Source of the DNA: Limonium bicolor
Lineage: Eukaryota > Streptophyta > Magnoliopsida > Caryophyllales > Plumbaginaceae
Length of the DNA: 64,000 nt
Assembly: GCA_023374045.1 (NCBI GenBank)
Contig: CM041776.1
Coordinates: 480,321,925-480,385,924, forward strand
Reading direction: 5' to 3'
Shown here: piece after piece, positions 1 to 10,480 of the stretch
Layout of the letters: each line of letters starts with the position of its first letter
Numbering within the stretch: the first letter of the stretch is position 1
The notes under the pieces: generated by a model
The model's database searches: none
Told to the model about the DNA's origin: nothing
Seen by the model: the letters and a program-made list of their open reading frames with translations, nothing else
Program-made: the position numbers and the translations under genes

Positions 1-1473
1 CCCGGTGAAGTAAATCCCAGTAAAAGGTATGATTTCTTCATGCTCTGTATCCTAACCTGGTTACCCCGATTTGTGTGCTTATTTGATCACCTAAATAAGG
101 TAAATGCATGAATCGGACTATATTGCACCTACTTGTGCTTGTTTATATTGTTCTTGGTACATTCGCCTTGAACAATCAGTTTGTATAATTCATGAAATAT
201 ATGAATGATGATGAAGTGTGTTTGTATCTTGTAGCGTACTTGTGTATTGTATTGTATTTTGTATGGATGTGTATATGAGCAATGTATTTGTGCATGTGGC
301 TTGAATGAATGACTTCTACTAATTCCTAGCCACCTAACTTCTAACGTAAGTACTGAGTAAATTGGAATGAGTAGAAGTCCGATATAGTATTGGCCACACG
401 TGAGGATGAGGAGACACAAGAGGTTGGATCCGATTCCTGGTTCGTAAGCTGGTCCACGGCCCAAACCCCTTAACTAGGTAGCATCCTGGATTAGTGAACC
501 AAGTAAATCCCGGTGGTGGGATAGAGTAGTCCCCGGGCCGGAGGTCCCGACGACTTGACTTGAGTAAGTAGTAAGTAAAGTAAAGCATTGTATGAGTGAT
601 GGTCTTGGCTGGTGTAAGTCATTGACCCCGAGTAAAAGATAAATCTCCACCCGATTAACCCGGGTGGACCAATGAAGCTAACAAGTACTGTGTATTGAGT
701 ATGTATTGTGTATGTAATGCGTAAGTGTATTTCGGAAGAAGGTAAGTATGAATTGGATGGCTATTATGGTATTCCTTGTATGTGTTGGAGTGTATGTATG
801 CATGCCTTGTGTCAAGTGTAGTAGTATTTGTATGAAAGCATGTATGCATGTGTGTATGAATAAAATGAATTGCATGTATTCGACCAAGTGGTCGGCGTAC
901 CCTCGCTAGTACGCGGGGTATGCGGAAGTCATATTCAACGTAAGCTGACCCCCTAGGGGGAACGTTTTTAGTGTGCAGGTACCCGAAGTGGATATGGTCA
1001 AGGTAAGAGACCGGTGGCTACACTTGGATAGTTAGAAGTAGAATGTAGTAGCGTACTAGGTGGCACACCTCTTGTACTTAGAAAGTAAGTAGTTTGTGGG
1101 GAATGGGTAGTGGTTAGACTCTTAATGAGTATTCATGAAATTGAAAGAGGTGTTGTATTTGTATAAGGATCTTAGTAAACTCGGTGTATTATATTGTATT
1201 GAACTTATGGAGTATTGTAATGAATGGGAAGTTCTAGTATTTGATTTGGTAATTGGAGTATGTATTGTAAGTGTGAAGTACTCGGATATTCCAGTCCATC
1301 AGACCGATGCTGTATGTTGTAGTAGTAGTAGTAGTAGTAGCCTTGTTAGTCACGTGGGTGGCTAACGGCATTGTATCACCCACCGTTGAGTATGTAAGTA
1401 TCCGCTGCGTGAGTCTGGATTGTATAAGGAGATTGGACGGTAATGACAGTATTAGCGGTAGGGGTGTTACACA
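1..1473 (+). repeat. Partial long LTR (3' portion), LARD/gypsy-like family
   Basis: The stretch ends in GGGGTGTTACA, the same 3' end as the complete LTR at 28809-33325. Its last ~150 bases also match that LTR in order (CCTTGTTAGYCACGTGGGTGG, then a TCCGCTGC motif, then the terminal GTTACA). The 5' end lies outside the window. No primer-binding site follows. Instead the sequence runs straight into DNA homologous to the 3' part of the LARD interior (compare 38707 onward), so this is either a solo LTR inside an older element or a 5' LTR joined to the 3' interior by a deletion. It has no coding capacity; open frames here are short. A GTA microsatellite lies at about 1317-1340. Confidence 0.65.
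1317..1340. repeat. GTA trinucleotide microsatellite
   Basis: About seven GTA units in a row within the LTR tail. It accounts for the poly-Val, poly-Ser and poly-Thr runs seen when this stretch is translated, which are not protein evidence. Confidence 0.9.
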
Positions 1474-2732
1474 TCTTGAACCTATGTTCAAGGATGATAT
1501 AATGTTGATTACGTGGGCGTAATCCATTTTAAGGGGGGTAGAGCGAAAAACTGCTTAGCGTATGTTTATGTACTGAGTACGTAAACTATGGTGTGCATAG
1601 CATAAAAGAATTTGAGAATTTGTGTTACATAAACATTTTGAGATTAATTATGGTTATTGCGCACAGAAGATGCGAATACCATACATATTAAGTACATATC
1701 TTGTTAACTCCGGTGTGAGTACAAGTTAAGAGAATTAGTGAAGAGGATTAGAGAGACTCAAGGAATATATGAGATAAGAATAAGGTAACACTATGAGATA
1801 TTATTCGATATGAGTATGAGGTAAGAAATAGTAATGCTATGAGGTATAGATGGTGAGAATTGGTATGAAACTGATATAGAACTTAGTAGAAATTAAAGTC
1901 CTGAGGTAAGTACTAAGAGGTGAACTAGGAATGATTGATGGACTGAGTCCACATTCGGAGATGTATTTATTATGATTAGAAGAACTAAAAGATAGAAAAT
2001 TGGACATGAGTGAATTACTTGATGTTTGAAATTGACGTGGGAGGTGAAACTTGATTTTCTAGGGATCAAGGGAAACCAAACACAAATTGGGGTGGAAGGA
2101 TAGTTCAACACTGATGCTGATCACATCAGGGTTGAATGATTCCTGAAACTCCATACAAGTGGTCACAATCACACTAAGAATAGATGTATTAGCATAAAAG
2201 TGGGATTGAAGTTGATTGTATTTTCAATTAGAGGAATTATTCCTCACTTGACCTCGTAAAAAGGATTTCCTTTTTACTGAGTCTCGCCCATGGAGCCGAG
2301 GACGCATGAGCCTTTGTCTTCGGACCGGTGACATGGGGAGAACAGAGTAGTTTTGTATTCTAGCCCATGAAGGCGAGGACGAATGTGCCTTTGTCTTCGG
2401 ACCGGTGACATGGGAGAATATGACAAAGTATATGACTATTTTAATCTTCCAAAGGACCGCGGACCAGAGAGCGTAAGTGTCCAATAGTCGGTACCTGCGG
2501 GCGATATCTTGTATTACTCGCTCATGAAGCCGAGGACCTATGAGCCTTCGTCTTCTGACCGGTGACATAGGGAGGATGCAACAAAGGGAATTTTGAGTGC
2601 TATACATGCTTAATAATGTTGTGTGATATTTGAGTATAATTATATGATCTATGATATGAGACAAACCGTGTATTCAAATGAGATAAGATGCATGGGGACT
2701 TTGGGGACAAAGTTCTTTTAAGGGGGGTAGAT
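1474..2732 (+). mobile_element. 3' internal remnant of LARD-like retrotransposon with polypurine tract
   Basis: This is collinear with 38707-40090: the motif GTGGGCGTAATCC followed by TTTTAAGGGGGGTAGAGCG, the GCGCACAGAAGATGC block, the CTTCGGACCGGTGACATG modules and a terminal polypurine tract (TTTTAAGGGGGGTAGAT, 2716-2732) directly before an LTR starting TGAAATACCCC. No gag or pol sequence is visible in any frame. It is the non-coding tail of a LARD-type element; the missing 5' part was lost by deletion or lies outside the window. Confidence 0.7.
2287..2574 (+). repeat. Three copies of a ~50-bp hairpin-like module (GAGGACG...GACCGGTGACATG)
   Basis: Copies at 2287-2340, 2364-2415 and 2521-2574 share the order CCATG, CCGAGGAC, GAGCCTTTGTCTTC, GGACCGGTGACATG, GGGAG. 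CATG near both ends could pair. One copy is present at about 39585-39640 in the homologous region of the 28809-50464 element, so the module was multiplied here. Minus-strand translation gives repeated Arg-rich peptides, which I take as a by-product of the repeat. Confidence 0.7.
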
Positions 2733-4692
2733 TGAAATACCCCAAACCTAGCTATGGTGTTTAGATGTTAACTAAGATATAATAAGGCTAAATTATGCCT
2801 TATAAACATTAGGAAACAATGTAAACCAAAGAAAACACAAGGAAACACCATAAGAGCAATTTAGGCAACAACGTGCTCTAAGCTTGGAGTAACTTTGGTT
2901 AACACCCAAATATCATTATTAGACCTTATTAACATGATAATGGACATGTTAAACCAATTACCAAAGAAAACCAAGCTCAAAAACAAGTTAAAACACAAAT
3001 TGTGCTTTAAGGACTCTTAAAGCACATTTTTGAAACATTATCTTAGAAAGAGGTTTTGAGTGGTTAATACCCATGATTATACACCTTAATAAAATTGTGT
3101 ACTTCTAAGTATCACATTAGGAAGCCTAAATCAATGGGAAACCAAAAATTTCACAAATGTGTGCACTAATTATGAATAGTAACCAAATAGTGCCCAATTT
3201 AAGCTTTAGTCAATTTAGCTTAATTAATTGGTCAACAAAGACCATAAATATCCCATTAATGGAGGGGGCGGTTTTTAGAGGTGGTGAGTCACCAAAGTGT
3301 GCCAGCCAAGTTAGAAAAGAAGAGGGAAATAAAGATTGGTTACTATTTGCTTTTAAATGGAAAATATCTCACTTTAACTACCTCTCTCCTCTTCTTCCTC
3401 CATTTCTTCTTCTTCCACCGTATTCTTCTTCTTCTTCCTCTCAAGAAAACTGTGAGTTACAGCTCCATCCATTATCCACCTTGTCTTGCTCACCAATTGC
3501 TCATTTTAGCTCCAAATCAAAAACTAAACATAGATTACTCTTAGTTAGAGCAAGCTCCTTCTTTCTACCTTTTCAAATCTGCAAAAGCTTAAGTTTGGTG
3601 CCATGGAGAAACTCCATTGAAGGGGGAAAATCAAGTTGGAAGATCTCCTTTGCTTCTTCTTTCATTCAAGGTAAGAAAACTTAAAGAAAAACTAAGTTCC
3701 CACCATTTGTTATTATGGCCGGAAAATCATATTCTCATGGAGCTTTGTTTTACTCCTTGAAATAGCTCATTTCACTCTTTAAAGGACTAGGGGATGTCCT
3801 CCTTGATTCATTACCAAGTTCGTCTTGAAACTCTAAGGTAAACATCCATTTTTAATGCCTTAAAACACATTTTAACCTAAGAATGAGTTCTATGAATTTA
3901 GGCATGTTGCTTAATACTCATTAGATTATTTGGATGTGTATTAGAACATTGGCAAGAGAATTAAAGTCCTTAGCCGATTTTCCATCAAGAAAACCAAAGG
4001 AGGGAATTGAAAGAAAAGCTTGAAAACAAGGTGAATGTCTTACCTTAAGGTGATTTAATGCATTAAGGGATGGGATTGAGATAAATACTAAATGTAGATT
4101 GGAGCTTACATTAGGTAATGGGTTATATAACCTAGGGAAAAGAATATGAACAAGCTTATGAACTTGTGATTAAGGAGCCAATGGTATATGAATTAGTAAA
4201 TTAAGCATAAGATGGATTTTAAGAGCATTATAACTACTATGAGATCGATGGGTGTAATTGTAGGTTGAAGGCTATTATATGTGGGAAATTCAGTGATTAA
4301 ATTCATGTCATTTAAGGGCCTAAGAGCCATGTCATTTAAGAGCCTTGGTGCTATGCAATTTAAGGTTTATGCATTGTAATATGAATTAATGTATATGAGT
4401 GTAATTGGTGTTTTGAGACATCCATTGAGGATTGTATTGTCTTGAGTTGTTAAGGGATGAAAAACTATGTGTTTGGGCATGATAATATACTAGAGAAGCT
4501 ATGTCAAAATTTGAGTGGAAACCAAGTGTTTTAAGTAGTAGTTGTGAGTGTTATGGCCTAGGTTGTGCAAGGAAGTACTAAAGGAGGTTTTGATAGAAAT
4601 AACTAAACTAAAGTGTTCTTGAGGATTAGGATGACCTAGTGTTTATTAGGAAGAGTTTGAGGTTGAATGGATGGATTAAACACACCATGGTT
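2733..4692 (+). repeat. Truncated 3' LTR (TGAAATACCCC family)
   Basis: It starts TGAAATACCCC immediately after the polypurine tract and can be aligned along its length to the first ~1.9 kb of the LTRs at 28809 and 40091. Shared marks are the CAAGCTCAAAAACAAGTT block, a perfect stem-loop (3002-3025), a CT-rich stretch, a CAAGGTAAGAAAA splice-donor-like site (about 3666-3681) and TAGGTTGAAGGC. Similarity ends near ACACACCATGGTT (4680-4692), where CACTA-type sequence begins, so more than half of the LTR is missing. The open frame at 3157-3684 is not preserved in the other copies and is not called as a gene. Confidence 0.8.
3002..3025 (+). other. Perfect stem-loop in LTR (arms GTGCTTTAAG / CTTAAAGCAC)
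   Basis: Ten-base arms with a 4-base loop (GACT). The same place in other LTRs (about 29078-29102, 40360-40384 and, reversed, about 60855-60885) holds partly decayed versions, so the structure seems to be an old family trait. Confidence 0.6.
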
Positions 4693-4696
4693 GAGA

Positions 4697-4890
4697 TATA
4701 AGATATGTATTAGATGGAATTGTATGACGTTGATGCTTGAATATTTTCTGACCACACCACAATCAACACAAGGATATGGAATTTTCACCCCCTTTGTCTT
4801 GTCCTTGTGTTGCACTGCAGCTTTACAAAACTCTTTCAGCATCTTGTCAAAGTGTTCCCCTCGATCACCATACATTCAGTCACGTTCCAT
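4697..4890 (-). pseudogene. Transposase-associated domain fragment of CACTA transposon
   Basis: The minus-strand translation from the ATG at 4890 reads M-E-R-D-stop-M-Y-G-D-R, then a stretch with KEFCKAA, I-P-Y-P-C-x2-C and a V-I-Q-F-H-L segment. This order (W-M-Y-x-D-R, then CPC-x2-C, then a V-x2-HL segment) is that of the plant transposase-associated N-terminal domain of CACTA TnpD-like transposases. The expected Trp before M-Y is a TGA stop, and the frame runs into LTR sequence after about 65 codons, so it cannot encode a working transposase. No catalytic transposase domain is present in the window. Confidence 0.6.
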
Positions 4891-6639
4891 ACTATATATG
4901 CAACATATCACATGTGTGAGTTATCCTACGTAAAACTAAAATAATTATGTAATATGGTTTGTATTTAGTTGCACATGTTTATTTCCTAATGGAGCATGAC
5001 TGGGATGATTATCAATAGTCTAGCTGAACTTTAAGGTTCCAAACACAAAATAAACTAGCATTTTGATTTTAACAAACCGTTGCACTTTTAAAACAGAAAC
5101 CGGTTCTAAATAACTTACTTATTTTTAAGATGTACAAATGGAAAAGCAGCTAGCTAGGTGTGGTAGATAAGCAAAGAAAGTAGCGAGACCTGATAAAAAA
5201 ATAAAAATTGTTATGTTAAGACAAAATACAATATTACGAAGACATTTCTAGAAAAAATTCGGCATGACCTTTTCATAATTGTACACATCTCATGCTTATT
5301 ATTAAGCAATCGCCAAATCCATTACAACCACAAACATTCCAACAATGGAAGAAATCAAACTAAATACAAATTCAATTATCAAACCACCTTTCAAAAAAAA
5401 TCAATTCTTTACTAGCTAATTGGCAAACAATTGCAAATTCAAATCATCAAACCAACATTTTCAACCACATTCTCACTAGCTAATTGTAAATAATAATGAA
5501 ACCATATTTTCAATTCTTCACTGAATAAGTTCAAACTGGCTCAGAGATTACAAAAAATCCGAAGTTAAAATACTTGTTTTTTTGGGATTTGTAGATAGAT
5601 GAAAATGTGTCCGAGAGGTAGGCTGATGTGCAAGAGATGCAGCAGTATAACTTCTGATATATCTCTACAAATGCGCAAAAACAAAAAATTAGAAAGAAAA
5701 CCCAGCAACATGTATGTTTGTTGTTCATAGCTAAGTTGCACGAGTACTAGGACTGGCACGGGTACAGGTACCGATACGGGTACGAGAAAACGGCAATTGT
5801 TAAAATTTTAAATAATGCAGGGGTGGCAAAAACAATATGTAGATATATTAAATATAACTTAAATAAGTTTCATAAATGTTAAAATTATCACTAACAAAGT
5901 TATATGTTGATTAGAGAATCTAGATAATAACTCTCCCGTTTATAAAAAAAGAATTGTTTTCCTTTAGCTACTAACAAGTTTCAACCCAAATGTTATTTAT
6001 AAAATAATAATTGTCTTTTCTAATTAGGTTTAACGCATAGAAGATGCCGTACCAGTGCATCATAGGTTCATAGTTAGGCTTGCAAAATTATAGTGAAGGA
6101 AGAGAATGATTAATAAGTTAAAGTATATTACCGGACACCAAATGATTTGCTTTCAGCCCGTTTCCAATCTTGCTTATAAGAGAGACGCAAACGCTCCTAA
6201 ATTGTCACTGCAAAGGGCATAAACAATATATTTTTTCATTCAAACATTACATCAAACACCTTGTGTGCACAACAAGTTACACTAATTTTACACCATTATT
6301 ATACACTCATTGTCCACACAATTATATTATACACACACAATCACATTCCAACCTAAATTACAGCATTATAACAACAAATTTTCAAATTTTACAATGAAAT
6401 ACGAACTTACAAAATTAGGGCATTTTATGCTGCTTCAGTGGGTCACTAGCGGTTCTGGGCGGAGACGGCACAGCGGCGAACGACGGCGGGAGAAAAGGAC
6501 GGCGGGTGACGGGCGGAGGCGGCGTAGCGGTAGTGGTCGGAGCTGAAGAAGCTTTTTCGCTCGCAAATTGCCAGAAGTACTGGAGCAACGTTCGAACAGA
6601 GAGAGGTCGAGAGCGTGAGGGGGAAGAAGGGAGTCCGCG

Positions 6640-7079
6640 TATGTATATTAGACTACCTATTTCGGCAACTGTTATAAGGAACCGCCGAAATAGAGTATGA
6701 AATATATCTATTTCGGCGGTTCCTTCAAACAACTGCCGCAATAGATTTAATTTATTTTAAACTTCGGCCGGAAAACGGTCTATTTCGGTGGTTGTCAGAA
6801 GGAACCGCCGAAATAGAGTATGAAATATATCTATTTCGGCGGTTCCTATGAACAACTGCCGCAATAGATTTATTTTTAAAAAAACTTCGGCCGGAAAACG
6901 GTCTATTTCGGTGGTTGTCAGAAGGAACCTCCGAAATAGATACATTTCACAGTCTATTTTGACGGTTCCTTTTGATAACCGCCTCTAACCGTGTACACTT
7001 ATCCAACCTAGCTATGTCGGCAGTTTTTACTACAACCACCGAGATAGAGGTGCCGAAATAGATCATTTTTCTACTAGTG
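6640..7079 (-). repeat. CACTA subterminal repeats with a 123-bp tandem duplication
   Basis: Inverted modules CTATTTCGG and CCGAAATAG alternate throughout. One block beginning AAGGAACCGCCGAAATAGAG recurs at 6676, 6799 and (mutated) 6922, a period of 123 bases. Subterminal repeats of this kind are the binding sites of the CACTA DNA-binding transposase in known families; that role here is inferred from position. The outer end at 7079 is the element terminus. Confidence 0.75.
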
Positions 7080-7180
7080 GTGGACCGTTGGATTTCTATG
7101 GGACCATTGGCAGGATGGGTGAAGATTAACACTGATGTCAATGTAATGTGGACGGGCAGTGGCAGACTCAAACTTTTAAA
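7080..7180 (+). pseudogene. RNase H-like (RVT_3 / LINE-type) coding scrap
   Basis: In one frame the sequence reads V-D-R-W-I-S-M-G-P-L-A-G-W-V-K-I-N-T-D. The P-x-x-GWxKxNTD pattern is characteristic of the start of plant RVT_3 RNase H-like domains found in LINE elements and related genes. The frame stops after about 30 codons and the next catalytic residues are not found. It is a fragment only. Confidence 0.45.
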
Positions 7181-8836
7181 TTAATTAGGTGTGCCTTTAC
7201 ATATAATTTTTTAGATTTATAAAGTAAACACTACATTTTGCATAAATTTATATTAACGTTGTTATTAGTGATTATAATCTCTACATTTAAATATATTTCA
7301 ATGATATTTTTTATAAATAGTAAAAAAAATTCTTGATCAATCAATAAAACATCACTCACTTACCGGATGACAATTTTAAATTAAGATGTAGCAAATTAAG
7401 TGATTAATCTTAGTGTATTTGTTGTTTTTCGGTGGTAAAGTAAAATTGAAGTGTATAATAAATCTGAATTTAAGGAAAATAAATAATAGGAAGTGAGGAA
7501 AAAAAGATATAATTAAAATATACAAGCACAACGCCAAAACCAAAGAATTTAAAATCAAGATAAAAGAAACAGTTCAAGAGTGACTTGAAAACTGGAATAA
7601 ACTATAATTAAAGTAGTCACCACGTGAAGTTGATCACAGTTTATTTAACATATATATAATGATAGTTTATTAAAATATCAAAATATTAGAATTAGTCATC
7701 ATGTTAATTAACATAAGGGTGTCAAACTTTCTAATTAAACATGATTACTTATAATAACATATAAACAAATTTTGACCTTATTATAAATTTGATGTGTGTC
7801 AATTGACACATAGTGCTACAACTTGGATCGGCCTCCGTTAACAGTAAAGTAGTAGCAGTGGCAAGGTTGTGTTATTGTCTAACTTTGAGTCTTGTCAAAT
7901 GTGTGTCACTGGATCCTTGTAGAGGGCCTTGGGGTTTTTTAGGGTGCAGTGTGCCATGAAATCTGATTGGTATGTCATAATTATCAATTTTGGCTCAATT
8001 TTATTGTTGAAGGCTTACGATGATGGTTCATTGTTTCATCACAGATCGTTGTAGTACTGGATGAGATGCATATCAAGTTCACATGATGTAATCCGGTGAA
8101 GTGGAGTTTCATTTAAGAACAATGATTACTACTATCGTGTTCATTTATTTCATAGTATTTGTTAATTCCATTTTGATGTTATCATTGAGTTCAGATTTTT
8201 CAATGCACATTTGTGGTCGTTTGATCTAAATTAATAAAAATTGCTTTTCTAGAATAAGATCTTTCTGCGGTCTTGCTTGTGATAGAAAAAAAAAATCCCA
8301 GCTGAAAGGGGGCTGAAGGAGTAATTGTATTTGTAAGTACGTACATCAAGGAATTTTGACTCTACTTCGGAGCTGCACTATTGAAGTCAAAGATGCTTTT
8401 AAAGAAAACTGTCTAACCAGAAGCATGTTTGCAAACTTTGATTTTGGGGAAGAGTGAGCTCTTTCTGAATCATATGAAAACAGAAAAAAGAGGCGACGGA
8501 TAGCGAAAGATCCAAAACATAACCCTGAAGAATGAAGACTCAAACTAAACCAGTAATGAAAAGCAGTTATTTCTTCTCTGCCCTCCATCATCCCTCTGTC
8601 TCCTGGCGTTGTCTTTGGTCATTTGTCTAGAGAATTCAAAACTTTCATTTACTCAAACACAGAGCTCTTTTGTCCTCTTTTTTAAACTGTTTGACCTTAT
8701 AATTCAAATGGCATCATCAGCTTGAATTTACTTCCTTCTGTCTCAGTTCCCATGATACTGCCACTTTGGCAACCAAAATCGTCTCTGTTATCATATCATC
8801 ATTACTGGCGTACTGCGCCTTGCAGTAAATACGGAG
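7181..8836. other. AT-rich intergenic DNA upstream of the host gene
   Basis: I find no repeat boundaries, recognisable domains or RNA genes here. Composition becomes less AT-rich after about 8300 and the promoter of the gene at 9245 should lie in the 3' part, but I cannot point to a convincing TATA box. Confidence 0.4.
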
Positions 8837-9244
8837 TTGTTGGTTCAAAAAGAGGGGACCATTTTTTTTTCTCTTTCTCCTAGGGTTCTGGGCTTTCCTT
8901 TGCTTCCCTCACTAGATTTAAGATTCCTACTTCCCAGAAGAACAAAACACAACAATTTCTCTGACCCACTTCTTCTCTCAACTCACCACTCCCAGCCAGA
9001 CTCACTTCTTTTTATCTCGTCCTGTTACTGTCCTCTCTCTTGGCCTCTTTTCATTGTTGTCAAGCCTCCACTCTCACTCCCAACACCAACAACCTCTCTT
9101 TTTTACCATGAATGAAGAAACCCACAATCCTTCATCTTCCGCTCTTCCACTTCTCTCCCCGCTCTCACCAACCAAATCATCTCCAATCTAGACAACCACA
9201 ATACAACCGTGGTGGCACCACCACCACCTGGGCATTACCCAAAA
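8837..9244 (+). promoter_or_regulatory. Putative CT-rich 5' leader of the 9245 gene
   Basis: The stretch is rich in CTCT and TTC runs (for example TTTTTTTTCTCTTTCTCC near 8866), typical of plant 5' untranslated leaders, and has no plausible long protein in its frames. The transcription start is not determinable from sequence alone, and a leader intron cannot be excluded. Confidence 0.4.
9108..9191 (+). CDS. Upstream ORF (27 codons) in the leader
   Basis: The first ATG in a good context before the main gene (ACCATGAA) opens a 27-codon Ser/Pro-rich frame ending in TAG, 53 bases before the main ATG and out of frame with it. Another ATG at 9112 opens a further overlapping frame. If the transcript starts upstream of 9108, these would be expected to reduce translation of the main frame. 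Whether this is a regulatory uORF or chance is unknown. Confidence 0.3.
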   Translation: MNEETHNPSSSALPLLSPLSPTKSSPI

Positions 9245-9610
9245 ATGTCCGATACCCAACCACCACCAATGCTGCCACTGACAGTGTCATCCTCGCCATC
9301 GTCTTACTACGTCCATGACCACGCTCACGGGTCGTCTGTTGGGCCGGTCATTGGGGTTCTGACCGTGGTCTTAATACTCTGTGTCGTTGCGGTTGCAATT
9401 GGGCGGCTTTGCTACGGTGGAAGCATCATGGGGTATTATGGGCAACAGTATGATATGGAGAGCTGGGTTGAAGCCAAATGCTCGTCTTGCGTCGATGGAA
9501 GGATCATAATAACTCCCCCTCCACCGCCACTGCCTACTTCAGCTGACAGCAGCTCAACTGCCACTTGTAGCCCTGCGGCTCTGGCGTCTAGTTCTAGCCA
9601 GAGTGCTTAA
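9245..9610 (+). CDS. Small single-pass membrane protein, conserved-plant type, function unknown
   Basis: This is a 121-residue protein without introns, starting at ATG 9245 (the frame is open further upstream but has no earlier ATG). Residues 1-30 are Pro/Ser-rich with a Tyr/His patch (SSYYVHDHAHG). Residues about 32-55 form one strongly hydrophobic segment beginning SVGPVIGVLTVV and ending with Arg-Leu-Cys, a likely transmembrane helix. Residues 56-87 hold GGSIMGYYGQ, YDMESWVEAK and a C-x2-C pair (79 and 82) followed by VDGRI. The tail is a Pro run then Ser/Ala-rich low complexity. No cleavable signal peptide is obvious. Higher GC content, the intact frame and the CT-rich leader distinguish it from the surrounding repeats. 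I believe similar short proteins occur widely in plants as uncharacterised membrane proteins, but I cannot name a function or give a symbol. Confidence 0.75.
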   Translation: MSDTQPPPMLPLTVSSSPSSYYVHDHAHGSSVGPVIGVLTVVLILCVVAVAIGRLCYGGSIMGYYGQQYDMESWVEAKCSSCVDGRIIITPPPPPLPTSADSSSTATCSPAALASSSSQSA

Positions 9611-10154
9611 ATTGACTCAATTTCTTCGCATAAACCCACCTCAGATTTGGGTTTCCCGCCTCCAGATGATGAGAAGTGGATTTCTATGGTGGTGGGTTCT
9701 ATTTTTTTTTTTGGAATTATTATTAGTTAGTGGGTTTGTCACTTTTATCTGGTGTTGGGCACTTTTCTTTATACAATAGGAAATGACCATGAATGTAATT
9801 ATCATGCATGCTTAGGAGATTTTGAGGTTTTTTTTTTCGAAGATTTAAGGTATTCTTGAAGTTGAACGGGCCTATTGCGTGATGCAGTCTGCCATATTCC
9901 CTGTTTTCTAATAATGACATACTAGGTTAGGTGACTCATTTGGGCAACACTGAAATTGTAGTAGTGCTATCTAGGTTTTCAATCCATGACCGTGATGATA
10001 CATCTTATGATTTAAAACCAAACTTATAGCTACACTGATAGTACAATTCGGCCAACCCAATTGCAATGGATAAAGGCACCATGATGAAGCATTAAGCCGG
10101 CCAGGGCAAGGTAGTAATTCATGAAAGTACATAATCAACATTGACTAGCTCTTC
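9611..10154 (+). other. 3' flank of the host gene up to the copia A target site
   Basis: This should hold the 3' untranslated region. There are AT-rich runs (for example near 9700-9720 and 9825) but no single convincing polyadenylation signal. Nothing else is recognised before the CTCGA target site at 10155-10159. Confidence 0.4.
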
Positions 10155-10159
10155 CTCGA

Positions 10160-10390
10160 TATAAAGACCAAGTCCAGCCCGATACAAAGAAACTAGCCCA
10201 GTACTCTAGCTATTATCCGAAGTATAGATAAAATAACTAATCAAAACATTATCGTTTAGTTCAGTTCACTGTACAACCCTAGCAGTATAAAGTCATCTTT
10301 TCCTTGTATAGGAAGTCGGCTGAGATAAATGAATAACAATCCTCAAATTCAGAGCCTCGATCATTCTCTGTTGAATATGTTTATTTTGTA
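10160..10390 (+). repeat. Copia A 5' LTR (231 bp)
   Basis: It starts TATAAAGACCAAG and ends TTTTGTA directly before a primer-binding site. It matches the pieces of the 3' LTR in order: GCCCGATACAAAGAAACTAGCC, then TCAAAACATT and CGTTTAG, then CTAGCAGTATAAA and GCCTCGATCATTCTCTGTTGAAT. Confidence 0.85.
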
Positions 10391-10402
10391 TGGTATCAGA
10401 GT
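10391..10402 (+). other. Copia A primer-binding site
   Basis: TGGTATCAGAGT lies immediately after the LTR. It matches the complement of the 3' end of initiator-Met tRNA except at the last position. Confidence 0.85.
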
Positions 10403-10480
10403 CGATTGGCGTATTCTCTGCCCATCTTTTACATAGCTATGACATAATCAACAATAAGCTCAAGCACAAATAGAGCTTCC

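Larger units (their letters stand above)
4693..7079 (-). mobile_element. Truncated CACTA (CMC/EnSpm) DNA transposon
   Basis: Read on the minus strand, the element begins CACTAGTAGAAAAATGATC at 7079, the usual CACTA terminus, followed by subterminal repeats built from CTATTTCGGCGGTT and its complement (6640-7070). About 2.2 kb inside lies a fragment of the transposase-associated N-terminal domain, the normal position of the first transposase exon. The other terminus is absent: at about 4692 the sequence joins a truncated LTR. The stretch 4900-6640 between the domain and the subterminal repeats is AT-rich leader or intron-like sequence in which I see no further coding domain; it contains a short GGTAC-rich patch at about 5755-5785. 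Confidence 0.7.

Noticed and set aside
2224..2664. 146-codon minus-strand frame with repeated Arg-rich peptide
   Set aside because: The peptide repeats follow from the triplicated DNA module; there is only one module at the homologous place near 39600.
3157..3684. 175-codon open frame in the truncated LTR
   Set aside because: It is not maintained in the homologous LTRs at 28809 and 40091, has no domain, and runs through a splice-like site and CT-rich DNA.
8346..8591. 81-codon minus-strand frame upstream of the host gene
   Set aside because: No recognisable domain, no leader or promoter on that strand, ordinary intergenic composition.
9209..9244. Upstream extension of the membrane protein from GTG 9209
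   Set aside because: Non-ATG start in a nuclear gene; the first in-frame ATG is 9245.
9112..9318. Alternative frame starting ATGAAGAAACCC overlapping the host gene
   Set aside because: It overlaps the better-supported membrane-protein frame, is low in complexity and has no domain.
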